Source of the DNA: Kineosporia succinea | GTDB taxonomy: Bacteria > Actinomycetota > Actinomycetes > Actinomycetales > Kineosporiaceae | Direction: 5' to 3' | Length of the DNA stretch: 64,000 bases | Assembly (NCBI RefSeq): GCF_030811555.1 | Contig: NZ_JAUSQZ010000001.1 | Location: forward strand, 1,674,001 to 1,738,000 | Shown: positions 1 through 12,300 of the stretch, piece by piece | Layout: each line of letters begins with the position of its first letter | How positions within the stretch are numbered: position 1 is the first letter of the stretch | Position numbers and translations under genes: made by a program | The notes under the pieces: generated by a model | Told to the model about the DNA's origin: nothing | Databases searched by the model: none | Seen by the model: the letters and a program-made list of their open reading frames with translations, nothing else

Positions 1-750
1 GTTGCCCAGATTGCGCGGCGTGCTGGTGTCACGCTTGTCGCCCGGGGTGACGCTGTTCAGGGCGGGTTCGGTGCGGTCGAGCCGGGTGACCTCGTCGCCC
101 AGGGTGCGCACGAACCTCGTGACGCCCAGGGGCCCACCGACCTGCTGCAGGACGAGGTTCGACGCGGTGTTGTCGCTGTACCGCAGGGCCGCCGCGCAGA
201 GGTCGCCGAGGCTCATCGAGGTGCGCGACTGGGTGATCGGCGAGTTGGGCACCAGGTCGGCGCGGCCGTACCGGATCACCTTCGACAGGCCGTCGGTGCC
301 GTTCTTCTTCAGCAGCGCCCCCACGGCCAGCACCTTGAAGGTCGAGGCCATGGCGAAGCGGTCGTCGGCGTGGTGGGTCAGGCTCCTGCCCGAGCCGGTG
401 TCGAGGGCGTAGAGGCCGAGGCGGGTGTCGTAGGTCTTCTCCAGGGCGGCGAAGGTGTCGGTGACGGAGGACGTGGTGGTGTCCTCGGCGGTCTCGTCCG
501 GCGCGGACACGGCTTCCGAAGGGCCGGCGGTCGGGTCACCGCCGGGTTCCGGGCTCTCGGTCGCGTCGGCCTGAACGGTGGACGTCGTGGTCGCCGGAGA
601 CGGTGAGGTCACCGGAGTCGGCGCCGCGGCGGTACCGGCACTCGACGACCCCCCGCAGGCACTGAGCCCGAGGCCCGCCAGCCCCAGGAGACCGACCAGG
701 CTTCGGCGGGTCAGCGACGCACGGTGATCGTTCAACTCCGGATTCGACAC
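1..750 (-). CDS. Class A beta-lactamase, lipoprotein (3' end beyond window)
   Basis: The first 250 codons are inside the window; the C-terminus, with the expected KTG motif, lies beyond base 1. The GTG start at 750 gives an N-terminus with an Arg-Arg pair, a hydrophobic stretch and a lipobox (LSAC, Cys32), so a membrane-anchored lipoprotein facing outward is predicted. A Thr/Ser/Pro-rich linker of about 45 residues precedes the catalytic domain. The domain shows the active-site Ser-x-x-Lys motif (STFK, Ser136-Lys139) and the SDN loop (Ser192-Asn194), at about the spacing usual for class A serine beta-lactamases. Hydrolysis of a beta-lactam ring is the family activity; the substrate is not visible from sequence. 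It starts 9 bases after the stop of the upstream FAD oxidase on the same strand, so the two may be co-transcribed. A penicillin-binding homologue without lactamase activity is less likely. Confidence 0.85.
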   Translation of the reverse strand, partial: MSNPELNDHRASLTRRSLVGLLGLAGLGLSACGGSSSAGTAAAPTPVTSPSPATTTSTVQADATESPEPGGDPTAGPSEAVSAPDETAEDTTTSSVTDTFAALEKTYDTRLGLYALDTGSGRSLTHHADDRFAMASTFKVLAVGALLKKNGTDGLSKVIRYGRADLVPNSPITQSRTSMSLGDLCAAALRYSDNTASNLVLQQVGGPLGVTRFVRTLGDEVTRLDRTEPALNSVTPGDKRDTSTPRNLGN

Positions 751-759
751 AGGGGCACC

Positions 760-2001
760 CTACGGTGTGCCCGCCCGCGGGAGGGGGATGCCCCGGAAGA
801 CGTTGTGCGGGTCGTACTTTGCCTTGGCCTCGAGGAGGCGGGCGGCGTCCGGGCCCCAGGCCCGCTCGATCTGGTCGGTGTCGTCGGGACCCAGCACGTT
901 CGGATAGCCCCCGGGCAGGGCGTGCCCGGCCAGGGCTTCCCCGAGGTCGCGCGACCAGCCGAGGTGGGACTCTGCGGGCTCCCGCCAGCTCGTGATCAGC
1001 TCGAGCATCAGGTGCGGCGCGCGCTGCCCGAAGGCCGAGGGCAGGACCGGCCGCGTGGCCCGGCCGTGGAAGTGGTGCATCCCGAACGCGGCACCCGGCG
1101 GGGCGGACGACCCCGCCTCCACCAGCAGCCCGATCACCTCCGGGGTCAGCGCGGGCAGGTTGCGGGTGCGCAGGTGCCAGGAGCGTCCGTCGGCGGGGAA
1201 GAGCTCGTCGGTCGCGCGCAGCGTCTCGGTCAGCGGCAGGCTCGCCACCTGCGAGACCAGCGGCGTGCCCCAGCCCTCGACGACGCGCACCCAGTGCCTT
1301 CCCTCCGGGGCCGGGCCCACCCAGGTCGGGTTGGCCGCGATCACCCGGGCGCCGTCGGGCCCGGTGAGCGAGCCGACCTGAACCGCCAGCTCGTCCGGGA
1401 CGTCCGCCAGCACCGACGCCCAGGCGTGCAGCACCTGGTGCGCCTGGGCCCAGGGAAACAGGATCGCCCCCGTCAGCGCCGTCGCGAACGGCCGCAGCCG
1501 CAGGTGCAGCTCCGTCACCACCCCGAAGTTGCCGCCACCCCCGCGCAGGGCCCGGAGCAGGTCGTCCGGCGCCGTCACGGTGCTCCCGTCGGCCAGCACC
1601 ACCTGCGCGCCCACGATCTGGTCGCAGGCCAGCCCGGCCGAACCGAGCTGCGGCCCGTAACCCCCACCCAGAGCCAGCCCGGCCATCCCCACCGACCCGG
1701 ACGTCCCCGTCACCACCGTCTGCCCGGCGGTGACCGCGGCCTCCATCACGTCGAGCGAGGTCGCTCCCCCACCGACGTGCGCCACGTCCCCGCTGACGGC
1801 GACCCGGTTCATCGGCGACAGGTCGATGACGACACCGCCCTCGCGCACCGCCCGCCCCGCCCAGTCGTGACCGCCGCCGCGCACCGAGAGCGGGAGACCC
1901 GCGTCCACCGTTCGTCTCACCACCGCCGCAACCTGCTCTTTCGTACCGCACCGGACAATCTCGGCGGGCACTGTGGTGATTCCCCCGTTCCACAGCTTCA
2001 T
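760..2001 (-). CDS. FAD-linked oxidase, berberine-bridge-enzyme type
   Basis: This 413-residue protein has an N-terminal FAD-binding_4 (PCMH-type) domain and a C-terminal BBE tail (pattern K-x-K-Y-D-P-x-N-x-F). The RGGGHD motif places a candidate 8-alpha-histidyl FAD attachment at His45. The cysteine that gives bicovalent flavin in BBE/GOOX enzymes is not seen, so a single covalent link is inferred. The family oxidises alcohols, sugars or secondary metabolites with oxygen as acceptor; the substrate here is unknown. I chose the ATG at 2001 because the protein then begins with the usual strand before the FAD domain; the longer frame adds 23 residues unlike the family. No signal peptide is seen, so it is probably cytoplasmic. 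It is divergent from the alditol oxidase, with 92 bases between the two starts. Confidence 0.85.
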   Translation of the reverse strand: MKLWNGGITTVPAEIVRCGTKEQVAAVVRRTVDAGLPLSVRGGGHDWAGRAVREGGVVIDLSPMNRVAVSGDVAHVGGGATSLDVMEAAVTAGQTVVTGTSGSVGMAGLALGGGYGPQLGSAGLACDQIVGAQVVLADGSTVTAPDDLLRALRGGGGNFGVVTELHLRLRPFATALTGAILFPWAQAHQVLHAWASVLADVPDELAVQVGSLTGPDGARVIAANPTWVGPAPEGRHWVRVVEGWGTPLVSQVASLPLTETLRATDELFPADGRSWHLRTRNLPALTPEVIGLLVEAGSSAPPGAAFGMHHFHGRATRPVLPSAFGQRAPHLMLELITSWREPAESHLGWSRDLGEALAGHALPGGYPNVLGPDDTDQIERAWGPDAARLLEAKAKYDPHNVFRGIPLPRAGTP

Positions 2002-2093
2002 GGGAACCACGCTATTCGGCGGCGACCAGGAATGGCAGGATCCTGGTGATCTGCCACGCGGCTGTGGCACGCGAAGAGGAACGGAACACGCTG
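2002..2093. promoter_or_regulatory. Divergent promoter region of the two oxidases
   Basis: Only 92 bases separate the two divergent oxidase starts, so both promoters must lie here or overlap the coding ends. A purine-rich stretch (AGAGGA, 2075-2080) is the likely ribosome binding site of the plus-strand gene. I could not assign -35/-10 boxes with confidence. Confidence 0.5.
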
Positions 2094-3338
2094 ATGAAGC
2101 TGACCAACTGGGCCGGGAACGTGGTCTTCACCCCGGAGCGCTTCGTGCGGGCGCAGAGCGTCGAGCAGGTGCAGGAGCTGGTCGCGGAGGCACCGCGGGT
2201 GCGGGTGCTGGGCAGCGGCCACTCGTTCAGCACCGTCGCCGCCACCGACGGGCTCCTGCTCAGCCTCGAGGACCTGCCGCTGGAGGTGGACGTCGACACC
2301 GCCACCTCCACCGCCCGGGTCACCGCCAGCGCCCGCTTCGCCCACGTGATGCCCGCCCTGCACGCCGCCGGTCTCGCCCTGCACAACACCGGTTCGCTGC
2401 CGCACATCTCGGTGGCCGGGGCCAGCGCCACCGGCACGCACGGCTCGGGCACCCAGAACCCCTGTCTCGCCGCCGGGGTCACCGCGATCGAGCTGATCGG
2501 ACCGGACGGCGAACTGCGCACGCTGACCGCGGGCGAGGCGGACTTCCACGGCTCGGTCGTGGCGATGGGCCTGGCCGGCGTGGTGACGGCCCTGACCCTG
2601 CGCGCCCAGCCGACGTTCGACGTCCGGCAGTACGTCTACGACGGCCTGCCCCTGGACGCGCTGATCGAGAACTTCGACGAGATCATGAACAGCGCCTACA
2701 GCGTCAGCGCCTTCACCCACTGGCGCGGGCCGGTTTTCGAGACGCTCTGGCGCAAGCAGCTCGCCGACGCCCCCGCCGGGCCCGCCACCTATTTCGGCGC
2801 CACCCTCGCCGACGGCGCCCGGCACCCGATCGCCGGCATGCCCACCGAGAACGCCACCCAGCAGCTCGGGGTGCCCGGCCCCTGGCACGAGCGCCTGCCG
2901 CACTTCCGCTTCGAGTTCACCCCGTCGAACGGTGACGAGGTGCAGTCGGAGTACCTGCTGCCGATCGAGCAGGGTCCGCAGGCCCTGGCCGCCGTGCACC
3001 GGGTGGCCGACCAGATCGCCGATGCCCTGCAGGTTTCCGAGATCCGCACGATCGCCGCCGACGACCTCTGGCTCAGCCCGGGCTACGGCCGCACCTCGGT
3101 GGCCCTGCACTTCACCTGGGTCGACGACCTGAGCAGGGTGACGCCCGCGATCGCCGCGCTGGAGGGTGCCCTCGCCGAGTTCGACGCCCGCCCGCACTGG
3201 GGCAAGCTCTTCGGCATCGGCCGCGACCGGGTGCGCTCGCTCTACCCGCGCCTGGCCGACTTCGAGGAGCTCGTGCACCGCACCGACCCGCAGGGCACCT
3301 TCACCAACGCCTTCACGGCCCAGTACCTGGAGCTATGA
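2094..3338 (+). CDS. aldO: Alditol (xylitol) oxidase
   Basis: At 414 residues it matches actinomycete alditol oxidase (AldO/XyoA) along its whole length from memory of that family: an FAD-binding_4 domain, then the ALO C-terminal domain. His43 in the GSGHSF motif corresponds to the covalent FAD histidine of AldO. Glu316 and Arg318 (EIR) and Lys371 (HWGK) match its catalytic residues with a constant offset. The reaction is oxidation of the terminal hydroxyl of polyols such as xylitol or sorbitol, producing H2O2, in the cytoplasm. The ATG at 2094 was chosen because the family starts with TNWAGN directly after it. The stop overlaps the end of the convergent giant gene by 6 bases. An L-gulonolactone-oxidase-like role is the main alternative. 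Confidence 0.92.
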   Translation: MKLTNWAGNVVFTPERFVRAQSVEQVQELVAEAPRVRVLGSGHSFSTVAATDGLLLSLEDLPLEVDVDTATSTARVTASARFAHVMPALHAAGLALHNTGSLPHISVAGASATGTHGSGTQNPCLAAGVTAIELIGPDGELRTLTAGEADFHGSVVAMGLAGVVTALTLRAQPTFDVRQYVYDGLPLDALIENFDEIMNSAYSVSAFTHWRGPVFETLWRKQLADAPAGPATYFGATLADGARHPIAGMPTENATQQLGVPGPWHERLPHFRFEFTPSNGDEVQSEYLLPIEQGPQALAAVHRVADQIADALQVSEIRTIAADDLWLSPGYGRTSVALHFTWVDDLSRVTPAIAALEGALAEFDARPHWGKLFGIGRDRVRSLYPRLADFEELVHRTDPQGTFTNAFTAQYLEL

Positions 3339-6300
3339 CTCGCCGTCACGACGGCGACGGCGCCGGCCGGCCAGGAACCACCAGAACCGGCCGAGCGCCG
3401 AGACCAGCAGCACGAGCAGCAGGGCGATCAGCGGGAAGACCCACCAGGGCAGCCGGTTGATGCTGAAGGACGAGGGTTCCGGCGCCGGCGTGGCCGTCGC
3501 CACCGGGCCGCCCACCCCGGGCGGGTCGGCCACGACGGTGCCCGGGCCCGGGGTCGCGGCCACGCTGGGAACCGGGCTGCTGGTGGACGTCCCGTCGGGC
3601 GGAGGGGTCGCGCCACCGCCGGCACCGGGCCCGCCGTCGACCCCGTTGCCGTTTCCCCCCTCGCCCCCCGAACCTCCGTTGTTGTCGTTGCCCCCCTCGC
3701 CGCCGGTGCCGGTCCCCCCGTCGTCGCCACCGTTGTCGTTGCCGCCCTCACCGCCGGTGCCCTCGCCTCCCGGGTCGGGATCCGTCACCGTGATCCGCAC
3801 GGCCTGCCGCGCCATCTGCCCGAGGTCGTCGGTCACCGCCATCGTGAACGCGTCCACCCCCACGGAATCCGGCGCGGTGTAACGGCAGAACACCGCATTG
3901 CGCCCGACCGAGGCCGCGCCCCGGTTCGGCGTCGAGCACGACTGCACCTCCAGCCCGGCGTAGAGCGAGCCCTGCGGGGCCACGGCCGTCGCCTCGTTGG
4001 TCTGCACCTCCAGGCTGATCGTGGCCTCCACGAGCGGTGGGACGTAGACGAAGTCCACGTTCGCGGCGGCACTTCCGGCGGAGTTCGACACCAGGATCTC
4101 GGCCGGCCCCTCGGTGTGCGGGGGACTCACCACCGTCAGCGAGGTCGAGGCCGTCGCGCGGATCCCGGCCGGCACCGGCGCCACCACCGACTGCACCGAG
4201 ACACCGGCCTGCACCTCGGTCCCCGGGATCCCGTCGAACGACACCGCGGTGTCGGCGTCGAAACCGGTTCCGGTGAGGGTGATCCGGGTGCCTCCGGCGG
4301 TCGGGCCGATCGCCGGGGTGACATCGCTGATCGTGGGTGCCTCGGGCGGGGCCAGGTAGGCGTAGGTGACGTCGCCGCTCGTGACGCCGAGCGGCGTGGT
4401 CACCGAAAGAGCGGCCGCGCCGACGCTTCCGGGCGGAACCGTGGCCGTGATCGTGGTGTCGTCCACCACCGTGAACCCGGCGTCCTCGGGGCCGAACCGC
4501 ACCTGGGTCGCCCCGCCGAACCCGAGGCCCGTCAGCGTGACCGAGTTACCGCCCGCCACCGGTCCGCTCGCCGGGTCGACCCCCGTCAGCACCGGCCCCG
4601 ACGGCGGCTCCACGTAGGTGAACGTGCTGTCGGCGCGGCCGCCCGCCGTGCTCACCCCGATCGTCACCGGCCCGGCGGCGTGAGCGGGAGTGCGCAGAAC
4701 GATGGACGCGTCGGTCACCGATTCCGGTGTGACAGCCACGCCGTCGAGCGTCACGGTGCCGTTCTCCAGACCGGAACCGGTGACGGTCACGGCGGTTCCG
4801 CCGTCGGTCGGCCCGGAGTCCGGGGCGACCGCGGCGACCAGGGGCGTGGGGACGTACGTGAAAACGCCCGGGGCGGAGTCACCTCCGTCGGTGGTCACCA
4901 CCACGGCCACGGAACCCATCGCGTGCAGTGGGGTCACGGCGGTGACGGTGCTCCCGTTGTCCTGCACCGAGACCGCGGTGGCCGGCACCCCACCGAAGAG
5001 CACGCGGGTCACGCCGGTGAATCCGTTGCCCCGCAGGACGACCGAGGTGCCGCCCGCCACCGGCCCGCTCGCCGGGGACACACCGTTCAGCACGGGGGCG
5101 GCCACGTAGGTGTAGCGGCCGGCCGCGACCACCGGTGACGTGGCGCCGGACACCGTCACTCTCACGTCCACCCCGCCGGGCTGGGTGGCGGCGGGCACCT
5201 GAGCCGTGATCGTGGTGTCGTCGACCACCGAGTAGCTCACCGCGGGCAGCGACCCGAACGCGACCGCCGATGCCCCGAGGAAACCGGAGCCGGTGATCGT
5301 GACCGTGGAGCCACCCACCAGCGGGCCCCGGACGGGCGAGACCCCCGTGACACCGGGCAGGTTCAGGTAGCCGAAGCCGCCGGTGGCCGTGCCGCCCGGC
5401 GTCACGATCGTGATCACCCGGTTGCCGACCGGACCGACGGGCACGGTCAGCACGATCGTGGAGTCGTCCACCACCCGGAAGGTCGCCGGGTCGGGGCCCA
5501 CCAGCACACCGGTCGCGCCGGTGAAACCGCTGCCGGAGAGGGTGACCTCGGTGCCCCCCGCCGCCGGGCCGCTCGGGGGCAGCACGGTCACGATCTGCGG
5601 GGGCGGGTAGTAGGTGAATCCGTCGGCGACCGAGGTGGCCGACGTAACCCCGGCCGTCCTCACCGTGACGTCCACCGTGCCGCTCCCGGCCGGGCTCACG
5701 GCGGTGATCCGGGTGTCACTGTCCACGCTGAAGGACGTGGCCGGCACCGACCCGAAGTACACGTCGCTCGCCCCGGTGAAGCCGGTGCCGGTCACCACCA
5801 CCGCACTCCCCCCGGCCTCGGGCCCGCTCCCGGGCTGCACCACGGTCACCACCGGCCGGGCCACGTAGGTGAACACCTCCGGAGCCGATTCCCCGCCCCC
5901 GGTCCTGACCACCACGTCCACCGGCCCGACCGCACCCGCGGGGCTCACCACGTCCAGGCGCCCGGCCGAGACGAACTGCACCGAGGCCGCCGGCACCGAA
6001 CCGAAACGCACCGTGGAGAGCGAGGTGAAGCCGGACCCGCTGATCCGGACCGGGGTGCCGCCGCCCGCCGCCCCGGACGCCGGGACGAGACCGCTCACGG
6101 CCGGGGCGTTCTGGTACTCGAAGGTGACCCCCACCGCCGACGGCCCACCCGGCGTGGTGACCACCACGTCCACCGTTCCCGCTGTGTGCGAAGGGGTCGT
6201 CGCGATCAGCTGACTCGCGGAGACCCACTGCACCGAGCTCGCGTTCGCCCCGTCGAACGTGACCGTGGAGCCGGTGACGAAACCGGAGCCGGTGATCGTG

Positions 6301-9300
6301 ACGCTCGTGCCGCCCGCGACCGGCCCGGCATTCGGGGCGAGGCTCGTGACGGAGGGCGCGGTCAGATAGGAGTAGCGGTCGCCGGCCGAGATCGGCGATG
6401 TTCCTCCACTGCCGGTGACGCGCACGTCGACCGGGCCCGCCGCCTGCCCCGGCACCGTCGCCGTGATCTCGGTGGCACTCACCCGGGTGAAGGCCGCGGC
6501 GGAGACGGCCCCGAAGCTCACCCCGGTGATGCCCTGGAAGTCGAGACCCGTGATCGTGACCGTGTTTCCACCGTTGATCGGGCCGCTCCTGGGCTGGACG
6601 TCGGTGACGACGGGCGATTCGCTGTACGTGAACCCGTTCCCCGCCCCCGACGACCCGTACGCGGTGGTGACCACCACGTCCACCGTGGTGACCGTCGCCG
6701 AGAACGGCGAGACCGCGACCAGCTCGGTGCTGCTGACGAACTGCACCGAGGCTGCGGGCTGCGCCCCGAACGCCACCGTGGACGCCAGCGTGAACCCGGT
6801 GCCCGTTATCGTGACGCCGGTGCCACCCCCACGCGGCCCCGCCGAGGGCGAGAGCGCCGTGACCGCGGGCGCGTTGGCGTAGGTGAAGGTCACTGTGGCC
6901 GAACCACCCGCGGTGGAGACGATGACGGCCTCGGCCCCGGCCGATCCGGGCGGAGTGGTGAAGGTGACGGTCTGGTCGTCCACCACGGTGAAGGGAACGG
7001 CGACCCCGCCCACGGTGACGCTCCCGGCGCCGGAGAACCCGCTGCCCGACACCGTGATCACCGTTCCGCCCGTCACCGGCCCGGAGGTGGGCGAGAGCGA
7101 ACCGATGCCCGGGACCGGGCGATAGGTGAACGTGGCTCCGGGCGGGGAGGATCCGCCGGGGCCGGACACCACGACGTCCGCGGATCCCGTTCCCGGCGGG
7201 CTGACGGCGGTGATCTGGGTGGGGCCGTTCACCGCGAAACTCGTGGCCGGGACACCCCCGAAGGTCACGCCGGTGGTGCCGGTGAACCCGAGACCGGTGA
7301 GAGTGACCACGGTTCCCCCGGCGACCGGTCCCTCGTCGGGCGCCAGGCCGGTGACGACCGAGGCGTCGAAGTAGGTGAACGAGGTCGTCCCCGAGACGCC
7401 GCCGGGAGTGGTCACCTCGATGTTCTTCGCCCCCGCCGAGCCGGGCGGGGTGGTGAAGGTGATCGTCGAGTCGTCGGCGACGGTGAAGGGTACGGACGCA
7501 CCGTCGACGGTGAGCAGGATCGCCCCGGTGAAGCCCGTGCCCGAGACCGTCACGACCGTACCGCCGCCGATCGGGCCGACATTCGGACCCGCCGACCCGA
7601 GGGCGGGCACCGGGGCGTAGCGGAAGCGATCGGCCGCACCGGTGGTCGAGGTACCGCCCGCGGTGGTCACGGTCACGTCGGCGATCCCGGTTCCGGCCGG
7701 GCTGACAGCGGTGATCTGGGTGGGACCATCAACGGTGAAACCGGCTGCGACGGTGCCGAACCGGACCTCCGTCGCGGCGCTGAGACCGGTTCCCGCGATG
7801 ATCACGCTGGTTCCGCCGGCCTCGGGCCCGGCCCGCGGCGTGATCGACGTGATCACGGGCGGGTTCACGTAGACGAACGGGACCGGGGCCGAACTGCCGC
7901 CCGCCGTCGTCACCACCACCGGGGCGCTGCCCGCGGCGTGGGCGGGCATGATGACGGTGACGGTCGAGTCGTCGACCACCGTGAAGCCGGCCGGAGCTCC
8001 GTCCACGGTGACGCCCGAGGCCGCCGAGAAGCCGGAACCCGCGATGGTCACCGTGGTTCCACCACTGAGAGGGCCCGAGCCCGGGCTCACCGCCGAGATG
8101 GTCGGCGCGTTCGTGTAGGTGAAGCTGTTCCCCACCCCAGAGGTGCCGTAACCCGTGGTCACCACCACGTTCACGGCCCCGGCGGAGGCCCGCGGCGGGG
8201 AGACGGCGGTGAGCTCGGTAGAGCTGACGAAGGTCAGACCCGCGGCCATTCCCCCGAACGTCACGGTGGAGGCCAGGGTGAAGTCGGTGCCGCGGATCGT
8301 CACCGCCGTGCCGCCGCCGAGCGGGCCGGCGGGCGGGGTCAGGCTCGTGACGGCCGGGGCGCTGACGTAGGTGTAGGCCACCGGGACCGAACTGCCGCCA
8401 GGGGTGGTCACCACCAGGGGTACCGCCCCGGCGGCGTGGGCCGGTGCGGTCAGGGTGATGGTGGAATCGTTGACGACCGTGTGGGCCACGGACGAGCCGT
8501 CGACGGTCACGGCCGAACTGCCGGTGAAGCCGCTGCCGGTCACGGTGATCGGCGTAGCACCCGTCACCGGGCCGGAGGCGGGGCTGAGCTGGGTCACGGC
8601 GGGGACGGGGGCGTACCGGTACGGCGCCGGTGACGAGGTTCCGCCGGGGGTCGTCACCACGACGTTCACGGTGCCGGTGCCCGCGGGGGCGAACGCCGAC
8701 ATCTCGGTGTCGCTGCTGACGGTCAGGCCGGTGGCCGGGTTCGGGCCGAAGGTGAGCGACGTGGCCCCGGTGAAGCCGGAACCGGTGATCGTGACCAGTG
8801 TTCCACCGGCCTGCGAACCCGCCGCCGGGGTCACCGCGGAAATCGTGGGCGCGGCCGCGTAGCGGAACGTGCCGGTGTCCGAACCACCCACCGTCGTCAC
8901 CCGCACCACCGCATTCCCCGCCGAACCCGCCGGGCTGACCGCCGTGATACTCGCATCGCCGTTGACCGTGAACGATGCCGCCGCCACCCCGTCGAACGTC
9001 ACCGCCGAAGCGCCCGTCAAGCCGGAACCAGCGATCGTCACCGTGGTTCCACCACTCAGAGGGCCCGCCCCCGGGCTCACCGTCGAGATCGTCGGCGCGT
9101 TCGTGTAAGTGAAACTGGGGCCCGCACTGGATGTACCGTAAGCCGTTGTCACCACCACGTTCACCGCGCCCGTCGACGCTCGCGCGGGTGAGACTACCGT
9201 CAGCTGCGAGGCGCTCACGTAGGTGACGCTCACCGGGGTTCCGCCGAACGTGACGCTCGAGCCCGGGGTGAAGTCCGAACCCGAGAGCGTGACCACCGTG

Positions 9301-12300
9301 CCGCCGCCCGGCGGCCCGGCGTCCGGGGTCAGTTGCGACAAGGAGGGTGCGTCGGCGTAGAGGAACGGGACCGGGGTCGAAGAACCGCCCGGTGTGGTGA
9401 CCAGCAGGTTCTGGGGCCCGGCCACTCCGGCGGGAGCGGTGAAAGTGATGGTGGAGTCGCCGGTCACGACGAAGGGAACCGAAACTCCCTGAAGAGTCAG
9501 CAGACTGGCGCCGGTGAAACCGCTCCCGGTCAGGGTCACCACGGTTCCGCCCGCGGTCGGGCCGGAGGCCGGCACGGTCGCGGACACCACCGGCACGGCA
9601 GCGTAACGGAAGCGATCGGCGGCGTTCGTGGCCGAGGTACCGCCCGGGCCGGTCACGGTCACATCGACGATGCCGGTGCCGGCCGGGGCGGTGGCCGTGA
9701 TCCGGGCATCGCTGCTGACGCTGAAAACCGCCACGGCCGAACCGAATCGCACCTGCGTGGCCCCGGTGAAGTCGGAACCGTCGATGGTCACCACCGTGCC
9801 GCCCGCCTCCGGACCCGCCCCCGGGGTGAGGCCGGTGACGGCCGGGGCCGAGCGGTAGGTGTAGAGGCCGCTGTCCGAACCGCCCGCCGTGATCACGCGC
9901 ACCAGCACCGGGCCCGGGCCGGATCCGGCCGGGGTGGTCACGGTGAGCTGGGTCGGCGTGATCGCGCCGACCGTGGCCGCCTGGCCGTCGAAGGTCACCG
10001 ACGTCGTGGCGCTGAAGCCGGTGCCGGTGATCGTCACGGTCGCGCCGCCGCCGACCGGGCCCGACGCGGGTGACACCGTGCCCACCGAGGGCGCGGCGAG
10101 ATAGGTGAACCGGTCGGCGATCGAGGTGGCCGAGGTGCCGCCGGGGGTGGTGACCGTGACGTCGACCGTGTCCGCGACGTGCCCGGGCGCCACGGCCGTG
10201 ATCTGGGTCGGGCTGTCGACGGTGAAGCCGGTGGCCGGGGTGGTGCCGAACGTGACGGCCGCGACGTCGGCGAAGCCGGTACCGGTGATCGTCACGGTGG
10301 TGCCCCCGGCCAGCGGCCCCGCGCCGGGCTGCACCGCGTTCACGACCGGCGCGGCCACGTACCGGTAAACGGCGGCGCCGGAGGTCCCGTAGGGCGTGGT
10401 CACGGTGACGCTGACGGGGCCCGCGCCGCCCGGGGGCACGGTCACGTCGAGGCGGGTGTCGTTGACGAACTGCACCGAGGCCGGGGTTCCGCCGAAGCTG
10501 ACCGAAGATCCGCTCGTGAAGCCGGTTCCGGTGATCGTGACGGTGTTGTTGCCGCCCAGCGGACCCCGGTCGGGCGAAAGGGCGCTGACGGTCGGGCTGT
10601 TGGCGTAGGTGAAGGTCCGGGCGAGGGTGCTGCCGCCGGGAGTGGTCACGGTCACCGGTACGTCACCGGAGCCGCCCGGGGTGGTGAAGGTGATGGTGGA
10701 ATCGTTGACGACGCTGAACGAGACCGTGGTGCCGTCGATCCGGACCGCGGTGGCGCCGGTGAAACCCGAACCCGCGACACTCACGGTGGTTCCGCCGACC
10801 GTCGGCCCGAAGACCGGGGACAGCGAGGCGACCGCGGGCACCGGGGCGTAACGGAAACGGTCGGCCGCACCGGTGGCCGAGGTCCCGCCCGGGCCGGTGA
10901 CGGTCACGTCCACGATGCCGGTGCCGGCCGGGGCGGTGGCCGTGACGGAGGTGTCGCTGCTGACGGTGAAGAGCGTGGAGGGGGTGGAGCCGAAGCGCAC
11001 GGCCGTCGCGTCGCTGAAGCCGGTGCCGGTGATCGTGACCACGGTGCCACCCGCCTCCGGTCCCACGCCGGGACTCAGGCCGGTCACGGAAGGGGCCGCC
11101 CGGTAACGGTATCCGTTGGTCAGCGTGTCCTGGCCGTACGGGGTGGAGACCACCACGTCGACGGGTCCCGCGCCGCCCGGGGGCACGACGGCGGTCAGCT
11201 GCGTCGCCGAGCCGAAGGTGGTCGACGTGGCCGGGGTGCCGCCGAAGCTGACCGTCGTGCCGATGGTGAATCCGGTGCCGGTGACCGTCACCGGGTTGGC
11301 CCCGCTCAGCGGCCCGGCGGCCGGGTTCACGGCGGTGATCGTGGGGGCGGCGACGTAGGTGAACCGATCGGCGGACGTGGTGGCGGAGGTCGCGTAGAGG
11401 CCCACCACGGTCACGTCGAGGGTGCCGGGGACCCCGGCCGGGCTGACCGCCGAGATCTGGGTCCCGCTGTTGACGGTGAACGACGCGGCCGGGGTCGAGC
11501 CGAAGCGCACGGCCGAGGCGCCGCTGAAGCCGGAACCGGTGATGATCACCGTGGTTCCGCCGACGGTGGGGCCGCTCGTCGGGCTGAGCGCGGTCACCAC
11601 GGGATCCGCGACGTAGGCGAAAGGACCACCGGCCGCTGAGGTTCCGCCGTAGCTGGTGGTCACCTCGACGCCGGCCGGGCCCGCGGCGTGGGCCGGGGTG
11701 GTGGCCGTGATGCTGGTCGGGCTGACCACGGTGTACGAGGTCGCCGCACCTCCACCGAACGAGATACCGGTGACCCCGTAGAAGCCGGTGCCGGTGATCG
11801 TGATCGACGTTCCCCCGGCCACCGGGCCACTGGTCGGAGAGATCGTGGTGACCGTGGGCGTCCCCACGTAGCGGAACCGATCGGCCGCCGCGGTGACCGC
11901 ACCGCCCCCGACCGTGGTGACGGAGACATCGACCAGGCCGGTGCCCGCCGGGGTGGTGGCGGTGATCTGGGTGTCGGAGTTCACCGTGAACGAGGCCGGG
12001 ACCCCGCCGAACTGCACGGAACTCGCCGTGCCGAGCCCGGAACCGCTGATCATCACGCTGGTTCCACCCGCCTCCGGGCCGAGCCCGGGCGAGATGCCGC
12101 TGAGGGTGGGCACCGCGACGAAGGTGAACGTGTTCGCGGCCGTCACCGTGGACGCGCCGCCGTCGGCCGTGCTGACCACGACACCGGCCGCTCCCGCCGC
12201 GTGGGCCGGGGTCACGGCCGTGATCTGGGTGTCGCTGTTCACCGTGTAACTCGCCGCGTTCGTTCCACCGAACTGCACGGCGGAGGTCCCGGTCGCGGTG

